Assembly: GCA_026785745.1 (NCBI GenBank)
Contig: JAJAZO010000361.1
Span: 1 to 7,271 of the forward strand
Source of the DNA: Chitinophagaceae bacterium
GTDB taxonomy: Bacteria; Bacteroidota; Bacteroidia; Chitinophagales; Chitinophagaceae
Reading direction: 5' to 3'
Length of the DNA: 7,271 nucleotides
The notes beneath the pieces were generated by a model. It did no database searches. It saw only the letters and a program-made list of their open reading frames with translations, and was not told where the DNA came from. Within the stretch, counting starts at the first letter, position 1, and every line of letters begins with the position of its first letter. Shown here piece after piece: positions 1-6,631 of this stretch. A program made the translations under genes and the position numbers.

Positions 1-27
1 GGCAGGCAGATTCTGGTCTTTGTTCAT
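1..27 (-). CDS. Possible start of a gene running off the left edge
   Basis: An ATG at base 27 opens a frame of nine codons (MNKDQNLPA) that continues past the window edge. It starts 18 bases after the stop of the 37-residue mini-protein, with an A/T-rich leader, so the spacing fits one more gene in the same co-oriented run. Nine codons are too few to name a product or to show that the frame stays open. The last codons lie in a CTGCCTGCC stretch resembling one arm of the palindromic insertion at 6666-6685, so this could instead be a repeat at the edge. Confidence 0.3.
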
Positions 28-45
28 TTAATTTTTAAGTTGACG

Positions 46-159
46 TTATAAAAAAGCACATAGAAATCCAACGGCGACATATAAAAGAAATCGCAGCATT
101 CTGAAGAGATAATGCGTCCATTTTTTTCTTGGGGTATGGGTGTGGGCATGTACTTCCAT
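46..159 (-). CDS. 37-residue membrane mini-protein with the shared His tag
   Basis: The frame starts at ATG 159 and ends at TAA 46-48. Residues 1-17 (MEVHAHTHTPRKKWTHY) match the N-terminus of the four upstream paralogues except for Pro instead of Ala at position 10. In DNA, 46 of the first 51 bases agree with the copy starting at 3270. From residue 18 the sequence changes to a different hydrophobic stretch (LFRMLRFLLYVAVGFLCAFL) and stops, so there is one likely membrane helix and no extracytoplasmic domain. The start lies 34 bases after the stop of the fourth paralogue, compared with 7-8 bases between the others. It may be a real small partner protein using the same tag, or a truncated copy. 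The frame is clean with no internal stop, and the hydrophobic part is well formed, which slightly favours a real peptide. Function is unknown. Confidence 0.5.
   Translation of the reverse strand: MEVHAHTHTPRKKWTHYLFRMLRFLLYVAVGFLCAFL
109..159 (-). repeat. Partial 5' cassette in the mini-protein gene
   Basis: This is a 51-base match (46 identical) to the first 17 codons of the array cassette. Similarity stops abruptly at the codon after WTHY, where the mini-protein's own hydrophobic segment begins. Confidence 0.7.
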
Positions 160-193
160 TGTTAAGTTATAAGTTTTAGGTTATCAGCTTTTT

Positions 194-946
194 TCATTTC
201 AGGTGATATTCCTTTTTTAATAAAGCCATTAGTTTTTCAGCACTTTTTAATGCTTGAACCAGACTTTCCCTTTCTCCTTTTTTATTAAAAGATCGCATTT
301 GGCAATAATTTGCATAGTTTAGAAAATCCTCTCTTTTATTTGAGAGTAGTGGAAAAGATTTTTGTTTAAACGAATCCACCTTACTGCTTGTAATAGAAAA
401 GTCCATAATCTCGTCCATAAACCATGAATCAAAAATTTGGTTCCTCGCTTTAATAACTTCATTGTAAGTCCAAAGCTGCAGATCAAGGGTATTTTTTATA
501 TCTCTTATAACCTTGTCATAGGCAGCAATATTATACACAACGTTTTGTTTTTTAAAATAGCGAAGGCCGCCTGAACTTATTAATTGCTGTAGTGTGACAT
601 TTTGAAGTGAGAGGATCAAATTTCTTGTACCAAATCTTCCATAATAATACCAGGTACCGGATGGAATATCACCAATGGCTTTCGTGTGTACCAGTAACCT
701 GAAACTGTCAACCTTGGGTATTACAAAATCACTCTCGCTAATAAGGGCATTTAAGATGGATGTATCAGCTTTCAGGTCTTCGTATAATGTTAGGGAGTAT
801 TGTTTTTCCCTGTCTCTTTCAATCTTATGCTCCAACTGATACTCTGCTAAAAACCCACAGAACACAGCGAGGAACAACATTAAAAATTCCCAGAAATAAT
901 GGGTCCATTTTTTTCGGGCGGTATGTGCATGGTGATGTACTTCCAT
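194..946 (-). CDS. Membrane-anchored array protein, fourth copy (250 aa)
   Basis: This is the last full-length member of the four-gene array. Residues 1-16 form a basic, His-rich tag (MEVHHHAHTARKKWTH, with a run of three His at 4-6 plus His8). Residues 17-37 form one hydrophobic helix (YFWEFLMLFLAVFCGFLAEY), followed by a charged segment (LEHKIERDREKQ) and EDLKADT at 56-62. RKK before the helix predicts the N-terminus in the cytoplasm and the remaining roughly 210 residues outside it. The array's central motif appears as TLQQLISSGGLRYFKK at 118-133, and the protein ends in KKEYHLK. Its first 49 codons differ from those of the first copy at only about 10 of 147 bases, six of them in the His-tag codons, although the bodies are strongly diverged. 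It starts 7 bases after the third copy. The overall plan (short N-terminal anchor, helical body, central G-x-LR-like motif) recalls DUF6090-type Bacteroidota proteins, but membership is unverified. Function is unknown. Confidence 0.85.
   Translation of the reverse strand: MEVHHHAHTARKKWTHYFWEFLMLFLAVFCGFLAEYQLEHKIERDREKQYSLTLYEDLKADTSILNALISESDFVIPKVDSFRLLVHTKAIGDIPSGTWYYYGRFGTRNLILSLQNVTLQQLISSGGLRYFKKQNVVYNIAAYDKVIRDIKNTLDLQLWTYNEVIKARNQIFDSWFMDEIMDFSITSSKVDSFKQKSFPLLSNKREDFLNYANYCQMRSFNKKGERESLVQALKSAEKLMALLKKEYHLK
800..946 (-). repeat. Conserved 5' cassette, copy in the fourth array gene
   Basis: These are codons 1-49 of the fourth gene. About 137 of 147 bases match the cassette at 3124-3270, and synonymous positions are conserved too. 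Six of the ten differences fall in codons 5-10, where HHHAHT replaces HAHTHT. Confidence 0.8.
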
Positions 947-953
947 AAAAAAT

Positions 954-1691
954 TTAATTGATGTGGTATTCTTGTTTCAGCAACTCAATCAGCTTTGTAG
1001 CTTTTGATTTTAGCTCATTTCCTCTTATTATATTTCCTAAAGTACTTATAGTCAAATATTGCAACTGGAATGAAATATTATTAATAGCTATTATGTTGTC
1101 AGTTATTAATTGAGGATTATTTGTTGGTCTTACAAATTTGAAATCGGAATCCATGGCTTTATACAAAAGATCAGCATTGAATATATTCCCGCCCATTTCC
1201 CTAAAACTGTTTTTTATTCTTGTGTCAGATTCATCCCATTCCTTTAATTTCTTAACCGATCCGTCATATGTCAATATATTGCTGATTACACTTTCATTTT
1301 TTATCAACCGGAGATTCCCTGCATTTTTTAATTGCTGCATGGTTCCATCGGTACTTACAAATGGCTGCCCATAAAATACATGTCGTGCAAAAAAATAGGT
1401 TGCATTACCCATTTGTTTATGCATTCCGGTGTTTAGCAACATCATTAATGAGTCCATCATAATCCTTTTTTCTTTTCTTAATTGGACGTAGGACTCAAGG
1501 TCAGCTGTATCTGCTTTTAAATCCTCAATTAATGAATAAACATATTTTTTCTCCCGTTGATTCTCGATGGTGTGTTCCAATTTGTACTCTGCAAGGAATC
1601 CACAGAACACAGCTAGGAACAACATTAAAAACTCCCAAAAATAATGGGTCCATTTTTTTCGGGCGGTGTGAGAGTGTGCATGTACTTCCAT
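954..1691 (-). CDS. Membrane-anchored array protein, third copy (245 aa)
   Basis: It has the same plan as its neighbours: tag MEVHAHSHTARKKWTH, helix at 17-37, charged linker, EDLKADT at 56-62, central motif TMQQLKNAGNLRLIKN at 117-132, and end KQEYHIN. This is the most divergent anchor in the array. The linker reads LEHTIENQREKK instead of LEHKIERDREKQ, and I count about 25 differences in the first 147 bases against the first copy. Its C-terminal motif also deviates (EYHIN rather than EYHLK). The body is rich in Asn and Ile and looks helical. The start is fixed by the match of the first residues to all other copies and lies 8 bases after the second copy's stop, which suggests translation from one mRNA. 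No enzyme motif was recognised and the function is unknown. Confidence 0.85.
   Translation of the reverse strand: MEVHAHSHTARKKWTHYFWEFLMLFLAVFCGFLAEYKLEHTIENQREKKYVYSLIEDLKADTADLESYVQLRKEKRIMMDSLMMLLNTGMHKQMGNATYFFARHVFYGQPFVSTDGTMQQLKNAGNLRLIKNESVISNILTYDGSVKKLKEWDESDTRIKNSFREMGGNIFNADLLYKAMDSDFKFVRPTNNPQLITDNIIAINNISFQLQYLTISTLGNIIRGNELKSKATKLIELLKQEYHIN
1545..1691 (-). repeat. Conserved 5' cassette, copy in the third array gene
   Basis: These are codons 1-49 of the third gene, with roughly 122 of 147 bases matching the cassette at 3124-3270. The differences increase after about codon 30, so this copy is the oldest or the least homogenised of the four. Confidence 0.75.
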
Positions 1692-1699
1692 ATAATATT

Positions 1700-2482
1700 T
1701 TATTTTAGATGATATTCTTCTCGTAACCCTTCCTGCATTTTACTATTCAGGTTGCTATAAATTCGATATTGCGAATCTCCCGTACCCTTTAAAATAGTTT
1801 TATAGACGCCGGTGAGATTCGTGGCTGGTTTTCTTTCAAAATTTTCAGGGTTGTCAAAATGAAACTGTACGTCCCCGCCGGTTTTTTCATACTCTTTCAA
1901 AAAGGTAACAAAAAACTCTTTAGATTTTGAAGCGATACTATCGTACCATTTCATATCATTATATTTTACCAGAAACGGCCAAATGTTTTCACGGTAAAAA
2001 ACCTCTTCAAACGCATTTCTTTTTCGCAGGTTGGCGATGGCTACAGATAAATCGCCGGTGAGTTTTTGCAGTTTACTGCTTTTGAAGTACCGCAGTGAAC
2101 CTGAATTTTTTAATTGTTCTAATATTGCATCCCCGGGTTCAAAAAAAGAAGGGCTAAACGTATAATAGCCATACAACAATTGAATGGTAAATGTATTGGA
2201 ACAATTGATAATGCTACTGTCCTGAAAATAGGCTTGCAGGTATTTCAACGCCGCATATTTTCTCTCCCGGAAAATTTTCACTGTTTCCAAAGCAACAGAA
2301 TCACTTTTGAGTTCATCATAAAAACTGGCGGCCAGTTCCTTTGCCCGGTCTCTTTCAATTTTATGTTCCAATTGGTACTCTGCCAAAAACCCGCAGAACA
2401 CAGCAAGAAACAACATTAAAAACTCCCAGAAATAATGGGTCCATTTTTTTCGGGCGGTGTGGGTGTGGGCATGTACTTCCAT
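1700..2482 (-). CDS. Membrane-anchored array protein, second copy (260 aa)
   Basis: Tag MEVHAHTHTARKKWTH, helix at 17-37 and linker LEHKIERDRAKEL are followed by DELKSDS at 56-62. The central motif is AILEQLKNSGSLRYFK at 119-134 and the end is REEYHLK. The first 71 bases of the gene are identical to those of the first copy, and about 136 of the first 147 agree, yet the bodies align only at the short motifs. This copy has an aromatic-rich stretch (LLYGYYTFSPSFF, 102-114) before the central motif and lacks the long Lys/Arg-rich helix pattern of the first copy. It starts 8 bases after the first copy's stop. The predicted topology is cytoplasmic tag, one membrane helix and an extracytoplasmic body. 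Function is unknown; a sensor, scaffold or subunit of a hetero-oligomer are guesses only. Confidence 0.85.
   Translation of the reverse strand: MEVHAHTHTARKKWTHYFWEFLMLFLAVFCGFLAEYQLEHKIERDRAKELAASFYDELKSDSVALETVKIFRERKYAALKYLQAYFQDSSIINCSNTFTIQLLYGYYTFSPSFFEPGDAILEQLKNSGSLRYFKSSKLQKLTGDLSVAIANLRKRNAFEEVFYRENIWPFLVKYNDMKWYDSIASKSKEFFVTFLKEYEKTGGDVQFHFDNPENFERKPATNLTGVYKTILKGTGDSQYRIYSNLNSKMQEGLREEYHLK
2336..2482 (-). repeat. Conserved 5' cassette, copy in the second array gene
   Basis: These are codons 1-49 of the second gene. The first 71 bases (2412-2482) are identical to 3200-3270, and about 136 of 147 match overall. Similarity fades within the codons for RAKEL. Confidence 0.8.
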
Positions 2483-2490
2483 AAATAAGA

Positions 2491-3270
2491 TTATTTCAGG
2501 TGATATTCTTTTATTACCAATGCCAGTGTTTCTTCAGCCAACTTTTTTTCTGACATATTATCTCTGATGTGTTGCAGGTAAAGTGTTTTTACCTGGATTA
2601 TATATTTTAATAAAATTTTTTTATCGGTATCTGCAAGCTTTAAGATGGTAATATCTGATGGCAAGTCCATACGACCACCCCTGCTGACAATTGTATCTAC
2701 AACCAGTTGCTTTTCTGCAAATGCCCTGGTTGCTTTTTCAATAATTAAAGGATCAATGAGTTTCTCAAGGTGCTGGTTGATTTGTGTTGCCAGTTCTGCC
2801 TGAAGCGATTCGTATTCTTTAAAGTTGCGTACCAATACATCATATTTTATCAATGCATTTGAAACATTTTTTTTACGTATCAGCCTCAGGTTACCACCAT
2901 TTTTTAGCTGTTGCATGGTTCTGTCCGATGGGAAGAATCGCAAAATATCCCAATAAGGGAATTCGTAAAGTTGATATACTTTTCTTCCATCCTTAAGATA
3001 TTCATCGTTGGCAATAATATGAAACAATGTATCCAGTTCCTTGATGCGTGACTTTCTTAATTTGATTAATCTGTTTAATTGGGCCGAATCTGATTTCAGG
3101 TCTTCAACCATAGTTTGCATAAATTGTTTTTCCCTGTCTCTTTCAATCTTATGCTCCAATTGATACTCTGCTAAAAACCCACAGAACACAGCAAGGAATA
3201 ACATTAAAAACTCCCAGAAATAATGGGTCCATTTTTTTCGGGCGGTGTGGGTGTGGGCATGTACTTCCAT
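2491..3270 (-). CDS. Membrane-anchored array protein, first copy (259 aa)
   Basis: This is the first gene of the array in the direction of transcription, beginning 65 bases after the end of the carboxypeptidase gene. The tag MEVHAHTHTARKKWTH carries His at 4, 6, 8 and 16. The helix spans about 17-37, the linker is LEHKIERDREKQ, and EDLKSDS follows at 56-62. The central motif is TMQQLKNGGNLRLIRK at 118-133. The body is strongly charged and looks largely helical (for example 140-185 and 210-255), and it ends in KEYHLK. I see no signal-peptidase site after the helix, so it probably stays anchored. The leader contains no Shine-Dalgarno sequence, as usual in this phylum. A palindrome at 3289-3306 lies in the gap upstream. 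No known enzyme or binding motif was recognised. Confidence 0.87.
   Translation of the reverse strand: MEVHAHTHTARKKWTHYFWEFLMLFLAVFCGFLAEYQLEHKIERDREKQFMQTMVEDLKSDSAQLNRLIKLRKSRIKELDTLFHIIANDEYLKDGRKVYQLYEFPYWDILRFFPSDRTMQQLKNGGNLRLIRKKNVSNALIKYDVLVRNFKEYESLQAELATQINQHLEKLIDPLIIEKATRAFAEKQLVVDTIVSRGGRMDLPSDITILKLADTDKKILLKYIIQVKTLYLQHIRDNMSEKKLAEETLALVIKEYHLK
3124..3270 (-). repeat. Conserved 5' cassette, copy in the first array gene
   Basis: These are codons 1-49 of the first gene, used here as the reference copy. It encodes the His tag, the membrane helix and the charged linker up to REKQ. Immediately downstream, synonymous positions are no longer conserved between copies, even where the peptide ED-LK-[AS]-D is. 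Confidence 0.8.
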
Positions 3271-3288
3271 AGTTAGTTTGTGGTTTAT

Positions 3289-3306
3289 TTCCGATAGCTA
3301 TCGGGA
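3289..3306. repeat. Short palindrome between peptidase and array
   Basis: The 18-base sequence TTCCGATAGCTATCGGGA is a palindrome with one mismatched pair. Its perfect core is CCGATAGCTATCGG. It lies in the 65-base gap between the carboxypeptidase stop and the first array gene. On the coding strand it is followed by GGAAATAAACC rather than a T run, so it is not a classic intrinsic terminator. It could be a dispersed intergenic palindrome or an mRNA processing or stability hairpin separating the two transcript parts. Confidence 0.6.
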
Positions 3307-3335
3307 TTATTATTTTATCATTGCCTGCTCAGGAC

Positions 3336-5912
3336 TCAATGCTTCTCTTCTGTTTCTGCTATCCCTGTTACCTGCGGTACGTTAATATTGCCTCCATAAA
3401 ACAATGCATTCAGAAAAAGTTTATTTGTACCATACCAGGTGCCCCGGAAATTGGGATCATCACTGAACATAATTACTCTTCCGCTTCCTTCTGCACCTAT
3501 TAAAATGGCGGCTGAATTTTTCACCTTCTTCAGTGTGGTAGGATGAATGTATCCACCGATCAGCGGGTCATTGCTGTATTGGGTAACCGTACTGTAAGGA
3601 TTAACGCTGGGTTGCAAAAAAGTAAGCCCGTTCCTATACACAGATACTTTGCGGTTGGTGAATCCAAAACCAATGGGATGTGTAGTATCCAAATCAACAC
3701 GGAAAATAGAACCACCCATCGCTTTGGCACCTTCAATATGCACCGCCATATCAAAATCCTGACGGGCAGGAATTCCTTTGGCACTGTCAACCGGCAATAA
3801 TTTTTCTTTGGTGAACCCATTTTTGATAGCCCATTCAGTGCCTGTTTTTATGGTGATCAATGTATTGCCGGCCTGCACCCATGCTTTTATTTTATCAGTG
3901 CTGGTTTTATCAAGCAAAGAATAATTACCTGAAACCATGATCATCGTATTGTAGCGGCTAAGGTTTGCACGGCCGGTATTCAAAATATCCATTTTGGTAA
4001 TTGGCATCTGCAATCGCTGATCCAGCAGGTGCCAAATAAATCCTGCTTCGGAAGCCGCTACACCCGTCCCGATGATCATTACCACTTCCGGTTTATTCAA
4101 CGTACGAACATACCCGCTGCCCATGTCTATACCGCCGGCATTGTACCCGGTATTTAAACTGTAAATTGTAATTGCCGATTGAATGGCTGCTGCAGTAATG
4201 ACACGATGCAATGAATCAACGGAAATTTTTTGCTGGTTCACCGGAATAATAACTGTTCCATAGCCGAAATTTTTATTTTTCCCGTTTATCATTGCAGTAA
4301 AAGGCCGGAAAGCAGATTGAACTATCACTCCGGTATTTTGCAAATGGTAAATTGCTTTATGAATATTATAATCAGTATTGCTGATCACATAAGCATAATT
4401 GCTCCTGGGTGGGGTTGCAGGAACATGAACAGGAAGTACCGTTATCCGGTTACCCGGATTGAAAGAAATTTTTAGTTCAGCATAAGGAAGATTGTAGGCA
4501 TGCACCAGGCTCCATGCCGATGCATCATAAAACGAACTGTCGATATAAGTGATCTGTTTTTCAAATACAGAACGTACCATGATATAATTATCCTGAGCCG
4601 TAGGAACGTAATACGTTTTGCCTGCTTCAAAGATTTTTCCATCGCCGGTAGTTGTATTATTTACTTCATACACTTCAATCTCATGGAGTAAAAGCATACT
4701 GACAAACGCATTTGTTCTTGTTGCATCATTGGCATCGCCAAACAAGTATCCTTTGATGGGTGATTTTACCTGTTGCTCTTTGGATGCCCGGTAAAATTCT
4801 TTCCGCATTTTCAGCAGCATGGCTTTTTCCTTCAATGATGCCCTGACTGTAGTGAGTGATGCTGTGAACTGGTTGCGGATAGTAAAAGCAAAAGTGATGG
4901 GAATGGTGTTTGTTTCCTGTACATGCCCGCGGCTGCTGGCCTGTTCAAATAAAAACCCTGCGCCGCCGTAGAAATTTATATAGCTGCTTCCATATCCTGG
5001 ATATAGCTTGTCATAGGCTTCTTTGGTAAAATACATGGAGCCGATCTTATCAGTGGCCTGGGAAAAATACTCTGCGTATTTTGGATAAACAGTTTTATAT
5101 AAATAATCGGGCACTACCGGATTGTTACTGGCATCTTCTCCCGGGTCAAAATAAAAAGTAGCGTTAGTTCCCATTTCATGATGATCTGTTTGTACATAAG
5201 GCCGCCACTGATGAAAAAATTTTATACGGTTTCTTGTTTCAGGAAAAGTGCCGAGGAACCAATCACGGTTCAGATCAAACCAGTAATGATTAAACCTTCC
5301 TCCCGGCCATATTTCTGTATGCTCCCGGTCAAGCGGATCGGCCACCACCGGAGAGGCTTTATGCATATTGGCCCAATGAGTATGACGGTCACGTCCGTCA
5401 GGATTGATAACGGGATCCATCAGTATCACCATTTCACCCAGCCATTTTATTGTTTCCTCGTTTTCTGATGCGGTGAGGTAGTAAGCAGTCAGCATGGCTG
5501 CTTCGCTGCTGGAGGGTTCATTGCCATGGACATTGTACCCCAGATGAATTACCAAAGGGATATTTTCTGTATTGCCAGTGACTTGGCCGGCAATATTGGC
5601 TTTTCGTATTTCTTCCAGCCGCTGATGATTGGAGGGAGAGGTAAAAATGGCGGTTATCTGTTGCCGAAGCTCAAATGTTTTCCCGATCACCTGCACAGTT
5701 ACCCGGTCAGATAAACGATCCAGTTCCCTGAAATACTCCACCAGTTTATCATGCCTTGTATGATGGGCACCGATGGCATAACCCAAAAATTTTTCAGGTG
5801 TGGGGATAGCGGGGTTCATATTGCCGGCCCCCGGGTAAAAATATTCTAATTGTGCAAACGCAGTTACTGTAAACAGGAGCACAGTAATAAAAAGGAAAAT
5901 TCTCCTCAGCAT
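3336..5912 (-). CDS. Secreted M14-family zinc carboxypeptidase with C-terminal GATase-like region
   Basis: The product has 858 residues. I chose the ATG at 5912 because MLRRIFLFITVLLFTVTAFA is a clear Sec signal peptide, probably cut after AFA at residue 20. An ATG 18 codons upstream (5966) would put a hydrophobic, unlikely extension before it. The M14 peptidase domain covers about residues 40-360. HGNE supplies zinc ligands His129 and Glu132, LNRDW gives Asn215 and Arg216 (substrate carboxylate site in carboxypeptidase A-type enzymes), TDHHEMG gives the third ligand (His245), and FLFEQASSRG contains the catalytic Glu323. All key residues are present, so an active enzyme is expected. The C-terminal half contains a class I glutamine-amidotransferase-like fold region near 608-700 (VVMIIGTGVAASEAGFIW and later AWVQAGNTLITIKTG). 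I see no convincing Cys nucleophile there, so it is probably non-catalytic. The likely role is cleavage of C-terminal residues from peptides in the periplasm or outside the cell; the substrate is not known. The 111 bases upstream show no convincing promoter. Confidence 0.93.
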   Translation of the reverse strand: MLRRIFLFITVLLFTVTAFAQLEYFYPGAGNMNPAIPTPEKFLGYAIGAHHTRHDKLVEYFRELDRLSDRVTVQVIGKTFELRQQITAIFTSPSNHQRLEEIRKANIAGQVTGNTENIPLVIHLGYNVHGNEPSSSEAAMLTAYYLTASENEETIKWLGEMVILMDPVINPDGRDRHTHWANMHKASPVVADPLDREHTEIWPGGRFNHYWFDLNRDWFLGTFPETRNRIKFFHQWRPYVQTDHHEMGTNATFYFDPGEDASNNPVVPDYLYKTVYPKYAEYFSQATDKIGSMYFTKEAYDKLYPGYGSSYINFYGGAGFLFEQASSRGHVQETNTIPITFAFTIRNQFTASLTTVRASLKEKAMLLKMRKEFYRASKEQQVKSPIKGYLFGDANDATRTNAFVSMLLLHEIEVYEVNNTTTGDGKIFEAGKTYYVPTAQDNYIMVRSVFEKQITYIDSSFYDASAWSLVHAYNLPYAELKISFNPGNRITVLPVHVPATPPRSNYAYVISNTDYNIHKAIYHLQNTGVIVQSAFRPFTAMINGKNKNFGYGTVIIPVNQQKISVDSLHRVITAAAIQSAITIYSLNTGYNAGGIDMGSGYVRTLNKPEVVMIIGTGVAASEAGFIWHLLDQRLQMPITKMDILNTGRANLSRYNTMIMVSGNYSLLDKTSTDKIKAWVQAGNTLITIKTGTEWAIKNGFTKEKLLPVDSAKGIPARQDFDMAVHIEGAKAMGGSIFRVDLDTTHPIGFGFTNRKVSVYRNGLTFLQPSVNPYSTVTQYSNDPLIGGYIHPTTLKKVKNSAAILIGAEGSGRVIMFSDDPNFRGTWYGTNKLFLNALFYGGNINVPQVTGIAETEEKH

Positions 5913-6023
5913 AGTTTTGGTTTTAAATGAAAGATAACTAAAGCTAAAGAAAATCCCGTTCTGCACCCTAGCTGGGCCTGCCTTTTCAGTTGTATATATT
6001 ATTCTTCCCGAAGGCTATGGGTA

Positions 6024-6526
6024 CTATTGTTTGTTGTCCTGCTGCTGGGTGGCCAGGTATCCCGGTAAAGCATTATAATAAATAAAATGGATATCGATTT
6101 TATTTTTATTGAAATGAGATACATGAAATACCGGGGTAACAACTTTATTTCCATTGAAGGTTATTCCTAACCAGGTTATCCAGCTATGCACCCACTTGCT
6201 TCCATCATCGTCAATTATCATTCCGTATCCCGGGTCTTCATAATCCGGATTTTTACCCATTTTATAGTCAGTATATTTTTTTATATCTGCTTTAAATGAA
6301 TCAATAAGCTGATCAGGGGTAATTTTTGTATTTTTCAACCGCGGAGCATTTAACCAAATTCTTGCATTATCGTCAAACGCTGACCTGAAAGTTACCCAAT
6401 CCCCTTAAAATAGGCTTCATTAGCTTTTCTAACAATATCAATTTCAGGAGAAGATATAACAAACTGCTTTTGATTACAGGGTGATATTATCAGCAGACAT
6501 ATTGCAAAATTAAATAGCTTATTCAT
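6024..6526 (-). pseudogene. NTF2/SnoaL-like exported protein broken by a one-base frameshift
   Basis: From ATG 6526 the frame reads MNKLFNFAICLLIISPCNQK, a signal peptide with a lipoprotein-like Cys17 (Pro at -1 is unusual). It then reads VRKANEAYFKG and stops at 6392-6394. The next frame continues without a gap from GDWVTFRSAFDDNARIWLNA to the stop at 6024-6026. Adding one G to the run of four G at 6401-6404 joins the two parts into about 167 residues. The start of the joined domain matches the opening helix pattern of NTF2/SnoaL-like domains, and its end (VTPVFHVSHF, then HFIYYN) looks like the last strands of that fold. The second part has no credible start of its own: its first possible start is a TTG at 6338 in mid-domain, and the frame is closed upstream by a TAA just before the G run. 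It is either a true pseudogene, a sequencing error, or less likely programmed frameshifting. The function of such domains is very diverse and cannot be assigned. Confidence 0.7.
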
Positions 6527-6631
6527 ATATAATTTGTTTTGATAATGATAATTTTGAGCGGTCTTTTCTTATCGTGTATTTTAAATGATCCTTTTGCAGG
6601 GAACTACAAAGCACAGCAATGAACAACATTA

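Noticed and set aside
1..10. GGCAGGCAGA as another copy of the 20-base palindrome
   Set aside because: Only part of one arm could be present because the window ends, so it cannot be distinguished from chance.
800..3270. CRISPR-like or diversity-generating retroelement reading of the repeated 147-base units
   Set aside because: The repeats are coding 5' ends spaced by about 740-790 bases, with no short spacers. No reverse transcriptase or adenine-mutated template repeat is visible in the window.
3560..3820. 86-codon minus-strand ORF inside the carboxypeptidase gene
   Set aside because: It overlaps the C-terminal part of a well-supported gene in another frame and resembles no family.
760..5714. 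Plus-strand ORFs of 60-96 codons (for example 1138-1374, 2180-2419, 5178-5468)
   Set aside because: They all lie opposite strong minus-strand genes, have no recognisable domains and no plausible leaders. They are shadow frames.
5913..5966. Upstream start that would add 18 residues to the carboxypeptidase
   Set aside because: It would place a Phe/Ser-rich extension before a clear signal peptide. The internal Met starts the signal peptide in the usual form.
5913..6023. Promoter for the carboxypeptidase (TAGCTTTA and TATCTTTC resemble the Bacteroidota -7 TAnnTTTG)
   Set aside because: Both miss the final G and neither has a TTG-type -33 element at suitable distance, so the support is too weak to annotate.
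6024..6338. Independent 104-residue protein starting at TTG 6338
   Set aside because: The TTG falls in mid-domain, the sequence before it in the same frame is open and domain-like back to the G run, and the missing N-terminus with a signal peptide is found in the adjacent frame.
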